Assembly (NCBI GenBank): GCA_021779635.1
Contig: JAJYAH010000190.1
Span: forward strand, 1 to 10,042
Length of the DNA: 10,042 nt
Direction: 5' to 3'
DNA from: Pseudomonadota bacterium
GTDB taxonomy: Bacteria > Pseudomonadota > Alphaproteobacteria > Rhizobiales > Xanthobacteraceae
Shown: in pieces, positions 7,709 to 10,042 of the stretch
Layout of the letters: the number at the start of each line of letters is the position of its first letter
Numbering within the stretch: the stretch's first letter is position 1
The notes under the pieces: model-generated
Databases searched by the model: none
The model's input: only the letters and a program-made list of their open reading frames with translations
Told to the model about the DNA's origin: nothing
Translations under genes and position numbers: made by a program

Positions 7709-8553
7709 GACAACCACCTCTTGCGCCGCTTGTAGTGCTTGATGTCGCGCAGGCTTTTGCGGCCCGAGCCGGATACGCCCAGATAGAACTCCTGCACATC
7801 TTCGTTAGCTGACAGCCTCTCGGCGGTACCGTCGAGGACAACGCGTCCGGTCTCGAGAATATAGGCGTAGTCGGCGATATCCAGTGCGCGCTGCGCGTTT
7901 TGCTCGACCAAGAGCACCGTCATCTTCATCTCGTCCCGCAGCTTGACGATCACCTCATAGATCCGGTCGATGATCAGCGGCGCGAGGCCAAGCGACGGCT
8001 CGTCGAGGGCGAGAAGCACGGGATCGGTCATCAGCGCGCGGCCGATCGCCAACATCTGCTGTTCGCCGCCGGACATGTAGCCGGCGATCTGGTCGCGCCG
8101 CTCGAACAAGCGCGGGAACAGCGCAAATACCCGGTCGCGCCGGTCGCGGGCTTCGGCCGATGTCCGGGTGTAACCGCCCATTTGCAGGTTCTCGTCGATG
8201 GTCAGCGCCGGAAACACGCGCCGGCCTTCGGGCACCTGCACAATGCCACGCCGCACCAGTTCGTCGGGCGCCAGTCGATGCACATCCTCGCTCCGGAACC
8301 GGATGGCGCCGTTCTCGATCACGCCGTCCTCGGTGTAGAGAATGCCGGACATCGCCTTCAGGAGCGTCGATTTTCCCGCACCGTTGGAACCGAGCAGTGC
8401 GACGATGCCGCCTTCGGGAACGCCAATACTGACGTCGCGGATGGCCTCGATGGCGTTGTCGTAGACGATACGGATGTTGCGGAATTCAAGCAGGCACGGA
8501 AGTTCGGGCGTGATCTGGCCGCCTCGGGAGTCTGCCTGCGTCGAGATCGCCAT
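7705..8553 (-). CDS. livF: LivF-type ATPase of the HAAT ABC transporter, with basic C-terminal extension
   Basis: From ATG 8553 the protein has 282 residues: Walker A GSNGAGKST (55-63), signature MSGGEQQM (160-167), Walker B LLALDEP (180-186), and the LivF-typical LLVEQNAQ with Gln218 in place of the H-loop His. LivF proteins usually end soon after the YLG motif (about 235-240 residues). Here about 22 residues follow FYLG (256-259), finishing in a strongly basic tail, KHYKRRKRWLS. An in-frame GTG at 8601 would add 16 residues and overlap the oxidoreductase gene by 28 nt. Neither start has a good Shine-Dalgarno, but the ATG gives a conventional 20-nt gap and conserved sequence begins only near residue 20. 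The gene ends in a GTGA overlap with livG. Cytoplasmic ATPase partner of LivG. Confidence 0.93.
   Translation of the reverse strand: MAISTQADSRGGQITPELPCLLEFRNIRIVYDNAIEAIRDVSIGVPEGGIVALLGSNGAGKSTLLKAMSGILYTEDGVIENGAIRFRSEDVHRLAPDELVRRGIVQVPEGRRVFPALTIDENLQMGGYTRTSAEARDRRDRVFALFPRLFERRDQIAGYMSGGEQQMLAIGRALMTDPVLLALDEPSLGLAPLIIDRIYEVIVKLRDEMKMTVLLVEQNAQRALDIADYAYILETGRVVLDGTAERLSANEDVQEFYLGVSGSGRKSLRDIKHYKRRKRWLS
7714..7720 (-). promoter_or_regulatory. Shine-Dalgarno GAGGTGG for livG
   Basis: GAGGTGG on the - strand lies inside the end of livF, five bases before GTG 7708. It decides the livG start in favour of 7708 over GTG 7717. Confidence 0.65.
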
Positions 8554-8573
8554 AAGTCCAACGTGTCCCTGGA

Positions 8574-9887
8574 TCAAAGTCTGCGGGCGTGCGGAGCGCA
8601 CGGCCGTCGAGCAAGGATCGCGTCAGTGACGATCTTGGCCGTTTCAGCGCAGGCCTGCGTTCCCCCGTTGCCATATTCCTTCACCGCATCACCCACGCAG
8701 TACAGGCCCTCGATGCCGGTCTCGCGCGGCAGATCGTAGCCGGCACAACTGCGTTGCGCCGGCCAATCATCCCGCATCACGCGGGCCGACAGAATCCGGG
8801 CCTGATTGAAATTCGGAAACTGCTCACGCAAATCGGCAAGCGCCAGCTCGACTTCCGCACCTGAGTCAAAATCCCCCAGCGCGGGAATCGGCACCGCATA
8901 GGCGACATAAAGATGCCAGCCCGGCGGCGCCAATTCGGGGCATGTGGCGGTGAGATTGGCCATGTTGCAGAGCCGGCGGGTCTTCCCGAAGGTGACGATG
9001 CCCGGATGCGAAAGCAGCGGTTGCCGGCTTGCGACGTTGATGACGATGTTGGCCGCCGGGCGAAGCCCGTTTCGCACCCGCTCAACATAATCGGAAGGAA
9101 ATGCGGCTTCCCCGCCGAGCGCGACCGTAGCTTTGGGGCCGGCATTGCTGATGATCAGGTCGGTATCGATCCTGACGGTCTGACCGTCCCTGACAACGCT
9201 GACGCCTTCGGCGCGGCCATCCCTGGAGTGGATCGCCACCGCCGGCGTGGCCAGCCATATCTCGCCGTTGCGCTTGATCGCCGAGGCCAGCGCGTTCCAG
9301 ACGCCGATCGTGCCCTGCGGACAGAAACCGAAGCGCTTGAATGCGCCCTTGCTGGTGAAATAGGTCAGAAAGGCGCGGGCCGGCAGTTCGGCGGCGTTGC
9401 AGGCGAAGATTGCCGCGCACAGATTGCGGAAAATGGCGTGAACCGAGGCGTTGCTGGTGTAGGATTTGAGCCAGTCCTCGGTCGATTGACGTCCGTCCGG
9501 AAGATTGCCGGCGCGCGCATCGGCGAATTTTTCCAGGATGCGCGAGGCCTGCTTGGTCAATTGGCCGAGCAGCAGCGACCATCCGCCCCGGCCGACATCG
9601 ATCAGCTTGCCGTCGATGAAAAAGGAACTGGCAGGCTCCGGGGTGCGGATGTCGAGCGCTGCGCCGACCGTGTTGAAGGTCTCCTCGAACACGCCGCCGA
9701 GCTCGATCGCAATGGCGCCGATGTTCACCTTGAAGCCGTCAATCTCTTCGGTCGAGGCACGTCCGCCGATGCGGTCCTTGTCGTCGACGACGATAGTGTG
9801 CAGTCCGGCATGGGCGAGGCGGGCTGCGGCACAAAGCCCGCCCGCGCCGGCGCCAATCACCACCGCATCCGCCCGAACAACCGTCAT
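8574..9887 (-). CDS. CrtI/phytoene-desaturase-like FAD-dependent oxidoreductase (COG1233 type)
   Basis: The 437-residue protein starts with a Rossmann dinucleotide fold: ADAVVIGAGAGGLCAAARLA with GAGAGG at 12-17, the ribose-binding acidic Asp35/36, and DRIGGRAST (38-46), the GG-doublet typical of amine-oxidase/phytoene-desaturase flavoproteins. The C-terminal FAD motif is GLYCVGDAVKEYGNGGTQAC (394-413). No signal peptide or clear membrane segment is seen. Relatives desaturate, saturate or isomerise polyenes and other hydrophobic substrates, so an unsaturated or isoprenoid-like compound is a reasonable guess, not a demonstration. It is the first gene of the - strand operon, with a good ribosome-binding site and an upstream promoter candidate. 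No carotenoid genes accompany it here. Catalytic specificity is not readable. Confidence 0.88.
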   Translation of the reverse strand: MTVVRADAVVIGAGAGGLCAAARLAHAGLHTIVVDDKDRIGGRASTEEIDGFKVNIGAIAIELGGVFEETFNTVGAALDIRTPEPASSFFIDGKLIDVGRGGWSLLLGQLTKQASRILEKFADARAGNLPDGRQSTEDWLKSYTSNASVHAIFRNLCAAIFACNAAELPARAFLTYFTSKGAFKRFGFCPQGTIGVWNALASAIKRNGEIWLATPAVAIHSRDGRAEGVSVVRDGQTVRIDTDLIISNAGPKATVALGGEAAFPSDYVERVRNGLRPAANIVINVASRQPLLSHPGIVTFGKTRRLCNMANLTATCPELAPPGWHLYVAYAVPIPALGDFDSGAEVELALADLREQFPNFNQARILSARVMRDDWPAQRSCAGYDLPRETGIEGLYCVGDAVKEYGNGGTQACAETAKIVTDAILARRPCAPHARRL

Positions 9888-9891
9888 TCTG

Positions 9892-9898
9892 CCTCCCC
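9892..9898 (-). promoter_or_regulatory. Shine-Dalgarno GGGGAGG for the oxidoreductase gene
   Basis: GGGGAGG on the - strand ends four bases before ATG 9887, fixing the start of the first gene of the operon. Confidence 0.75.
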
Positions 9899-9932
9899 GA
9901 GAGTGCCGCGCGGTTGATCCGGGCTTGGTTGC

Positions 9933-9984
9933 TCAAATAACGCCAGCGCGCCTTATATTATAATCCGACTAGCCGTTCAAATAA
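9933..9984. repeat. Direct repeat of TCAAATAA flanking the promoter
   Basis: The octamer TCAAATAA occurs at 9933-9940 and 9977-9984, 44 bases apart. The wider match is G(C/T)TCAAATAA starting at 9931 and 9975. One copy overlaps the -35 hexamer and the other lies near or just downstream of the predicted start site. The spacing is about four helical turns, which would suit two operators on the same DNA face. Chance is not excluded in a short AT-rich stretch. Confidence 0.35.
9952..9980 (-). promoter_or_regulatory. Candidate sigma-70-type promoter of the seven-gene transporter/ligase operon
   Basis: On the - strand, TTGAAC (9975-9980) is followed after 17 bases by TATAAG (9952-9957), in a local AT-rich stretch unlike the surrounding GC-rich DNA. 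Transcription would start near 9945, giving a leader of about 58 nt before the oxidoreductase ATG. A consensus TATAAT at 9957-9962 overlaps the -10 but would be too close to this -35. The palindrome ATTATAAT (9957-9964) means a + strand promoter is also conceivable. The remaining gap up to 10042 holds no gene that can be supported. Confidence 0.55.
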
Positions 9985-10002
9985 TTTTTTGCAATATGTA
10001 TC

Positions 10003-10025
10003 GAGGCGGCCGCTTTGCCGCCCTC
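10003..10025. other. Inverted repeat near the right edge
   Basis: A 6-bp GC stem (10005-10010 with 10017-10022) around CGCTTT extends by two pairs across a one-base bulge (10003-10004 with 10024-10025). No T-run follows on either strand. It could be the 3' end of a gene lying beyond the window, but the edge prevents a decision. Confidence 0.25.
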
Positions 10026-10042
10026 GCGGTCAAGCCCGCGGA

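Noticed and set aside
6791..7735. Long + strand open frame opposite livG and the start of the ligase gene
   Set aside because: It covers the reverse complement of conserved ATPase motifs, has no credible ribosome-binding site or domain, and is explained by scarce stop codons in high-GC DNA.
1849..8553. Branched-chain amino acid transporter as the functional call
   Set aside because: The family name comes from homology. The embedded CoA ligase and acyl-CoA genes argue for a different ligand, so the call is limited to the transporter family.
7705..8601. LivF start at GTG 8601
   Set aside because: It has no ribosome-binding site, overlaps the preceding gene by 28 nt and adds unconserved sequence; ATG 8553 is more plausible, though not proven.
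7900..8739. Long + strand open frame opposite livF
   Set aside because: It is antisense to Walker A, signature and Walker B motifs of livF and spans the gene boundary, as a chance open frame would.
8913..9917. Long + strand open frame opposite the FAD oxidoreductase
   Set aside because: The - strand frame carries both FAD-binding motifs and a strong Shine-Dalgarno; the + strand frame has no recognisable family features.
9996..10042. Possible start of a divergent + strand gene (ATG at 9996 open to the edge)
   Set aside because: No Shine-Dalgarno precedes it and only 15 codons are visible. A - strand frame ending at 9969 is equally open, so neither can be supported.

Overview
The window is GC-rich and gene-dense, with short intergenic gaps. 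Protein style suggests an alphaproteobacterium of the Bradyrhizobium/Rhodopseudomonas type (Nitrobacteraceae). This is an inference from GC-rich codon use and recognisable family variants, such as the LivF with a basic C-terminal tail. No rRNA, tRNA, CRISPR array, insertion sequence or phage gene was seen.

Layout: two transcription units converge near position 1800. On the + strand, from the left edge, lie the 3' part of an HSL-family alpha/beta-hydrolase (2-574) and an acyl-CoA dehydrogenase (571-1764). They overlap by four bases and are translationally coupled. On the - strand, read right to left, is a compact seven-gene unit: a CrtI/phytoene-desaturase-like FAD oxidoreductase (9887-8574), a LivF-type ATPase (8553-7705), a LivG-type ATPase (7708-6899), a long-chain acyl-CoA synthetase (6912-4975), a LivH-type permease (4975-4103), a LivM-type permease (4096-3050) and a periplasmic substrate-binding protein (3009-1849). 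Most junctions are overlaps or gaps of at most 20 nt. The exception is the 40-nt gap before the binding-protein gene, which has a strong Shine-Dalgarno and a small hairpin. A plausible promoter lies upstream of the oxidoreductase gene (-35 at 9975-9980, -10 at 9952-9957).

How the genes may work together (inference): the Liv-family (HAAT) transporter would import a carboxylic acid or amphipathic substrate. The ligase encoded between its ATPase and permease genes would turn the acid into its CoA thioester. The convergent unit supplies an acyl-CoA dehydrogenase for the first alpha,beta-oxidation and an esterase/lactonase that could release the acid or open a lactone. The FAD oxidoreductase would act on an unsaturated or isoprenoid-like substrate. 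The arrangement looks like a dedicated catabolic locus for an uncharacterised hydrophobic acid rather than branched-chain amino acid uptake. The substrate cannot be read from the sequence.

The most notable points are the ligase inside the ABC transporter operon, the CrtI-like oxidoreductase leading it, the helix-G placement of the acyl-CoA dehydrogenase catalytic glutamate, and a repeated octamer around the operon promoter. No clearly novel defence or mobile system is present.
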